From Anaerocolumna jejuensis DSM 15929 (GTDB taxonomy: Bacteria > Bacillota > Clostridia > Lachnospirales > Lachnospiraceae), in NCBI RefSeq assembly GCF_900142215.1, contig NZ_FRAC01000026.1:32671-96670 (forward strand): a stretch of DNA of 64,000 nt. The letters run 5' to 3'. Below, piece after piece: positions 63,617 to 64,000 of this stretch (its first letter is position 1; each line of letters opens with the position of its first letter). Below the pieces are notes generated by a model. It was not told the origin of the DNA, searched no databases, and worked only from the letters and a program-made list of their open reading frames with translations. The position numbers were made by a program, and so were the translations under genes.

Positions 63617-63778
63617 CGGAATCTTTCTGCACAATACAATGGGCCTGCAGCTCCTTGTACAGCTTTACCAACTCAGCTCCTCTTTTATACATGCTGTAAT
63701 TATCTTTCGAAAATTGTTAGGATGCCGTTTACTTTATCGCAGTAACGTGATAATTCATTAGCGGATAGATGTGAAATA

Positions 63779-63807
63779 ATTATAATACAATGCCCCTGCC
63801 ATGTCAA
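63779..63807 (-). promoter_or_regulatory. sigma-A promoter of the his operon
   Basis: TTGACA (63807-63802), 17-base spacer, TATAAT (63784-63779): a consensus match. Transcription should start near 63772. Confidence 0.9.
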
Positions 63808-63811
63808 CCAT

Positions 63812-64000
63812 TTATTTCTCTGCCATCAAGGCAAACGCATGAAGGATAATTATGGAAGCTTCCGATGAGTTTGGCTTACATTTAAGAATTTTCCTGTTCA
63901 GGGTTCTAAATTCCACTAAACCGGCAGCGGTTGTTCCTGGCAGCAGAAAGGATACCAAACTCGCTGAAATACGCTCAAACAATGGTATCCTTTCTGCTAG
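63812..64000 (-). CDS. possible C-terminal end of a gene running in from the right edge
   Basis: Open frame of 62 codons from the edge to a TAA five bases before the his -35 box (…GLVEFRTLNRKILKCKP, SIIILHAFALMAEK). It contains a 16-base perfect inverted repeat in its first part, which is unusual for coding DNA, so this may be non-coding or a remnant. No family recognised. Confidence 0.3.
   Translation of the reverse strand, partial: LAERIPLFERISASLVSFLLPGTTAAGLVEFRTLNRKILKCKPNSSEASIIILHAFALMAEK
63942..63998. repeat. 16-bp perfect inverted repeat at the right edge
   Basis: AGCAGAAAGGATACCA / TGGTATCCTTTCTGCT with a 25-base spacer. No T-run. May be a transcription terminator of an outside gene or the end of a small mobile repeat. 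Confidence 0.6.

Noticed and set aside
63600..63690. 26-codon leader peptide (MYKRGAELVKLYKELQ...) in the his leader as a His attenuator
   Set aside because: Only one His codon, no ribosome site, and no terminator/antiterminator pair linked to it.

Overview
The window looks like a chromosomal segment of a low-GC, Gram-positive, endospore-forming anaerobe of the Clostridia, most like the plant-polysaccharide-degrading Lachnospiraceae. This rests on dipicolinate synthase genes (sporulation), several YesM/YesN two-component systems paired with LplB/YtcP-type sugar ABC transporters, secreted polysaccharide-active enzymes with CBM13 modules, a T-box in front of a MetRS-like gene, and the Firmicute order rimP-nusA-ylxR-ylxQ-infB-rbfA-nrnA-truB-ribF. 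The assignment is inference from gene content; no rRNA gene is present.

Layout. 0-6.5 kb: a histidine kinase/response regulator pair, a secreted sialidase-fold glycosidase with ricin-type lectin modules and a sugar-binding lipoprotein. 6.7-21.5 kb: a mosaic accessory region with a small PL9-type pectate lyase, HxlR and WYL regulators, an MBL hydrolase, a large LRR-transglutaminase-Ig surface protein and a PAF-acetylhydrolase-like membrane protein. It also holds many broken genes: a zinc-ribbon protein with two stops, a truncated MazG-like gene, a frameshifted gene, an integrase that lost its His-x-x-Arg box, and an expansin-like gene with a TGA. The region is bracketed by one intact tRNA-Ala(GGC) and decayed tRNA-Ala copies, so it is probably an old integration hotspot. 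21.6-31 kb: a stefin-like small protein, a T-box-controlled MetRS-like gene, dpaA/dpaB, a GH16 beta-glucanase, an SDR epimerase and an aldo/keto reductase. 31-39.4 kb: a divergent glycan locus with two GH130 phosphorylases, a solute-binding lipoprotein, two permeases and a membrane AraC regulator; a beta-mannoside substrate is inferred. 39.7-46.5 kb: a second sugar ABC transporter with its own two-component system, carrying a MITE between binding-protein and permease genes. 46.6-48.5 kb: a MerR gene and a MocR-type gene. 48.5-58 kb: the translation/ribosome-maturation operon. 58-64 kb: the histidine operon hisZ-G-D-B-IE with its promoter.

The most striking observation is a small family of palindromic repeats with a 78-bp unit (26 codons) made of two hairpins. 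It lies between genes (two tandem units at 39.45 kb, two at 49.6 kb) and also inside two essential-type genes in frame: ribF, just before its SSxxIR motif, and hisIE, in the inter-domain linker. All copies have the same orientation, the two coding copies use the same reading frame, and stem arms in the copies show paired compensatory changes. This resembles the in-frame palindromic elements of Rickettsia but in a Clostridium-type genome.

Without tools I could not test homology, count genomic copies or fold RNAs. Family names rest on motifs, length and context; function calls for small or decayed ORFs are tentative.
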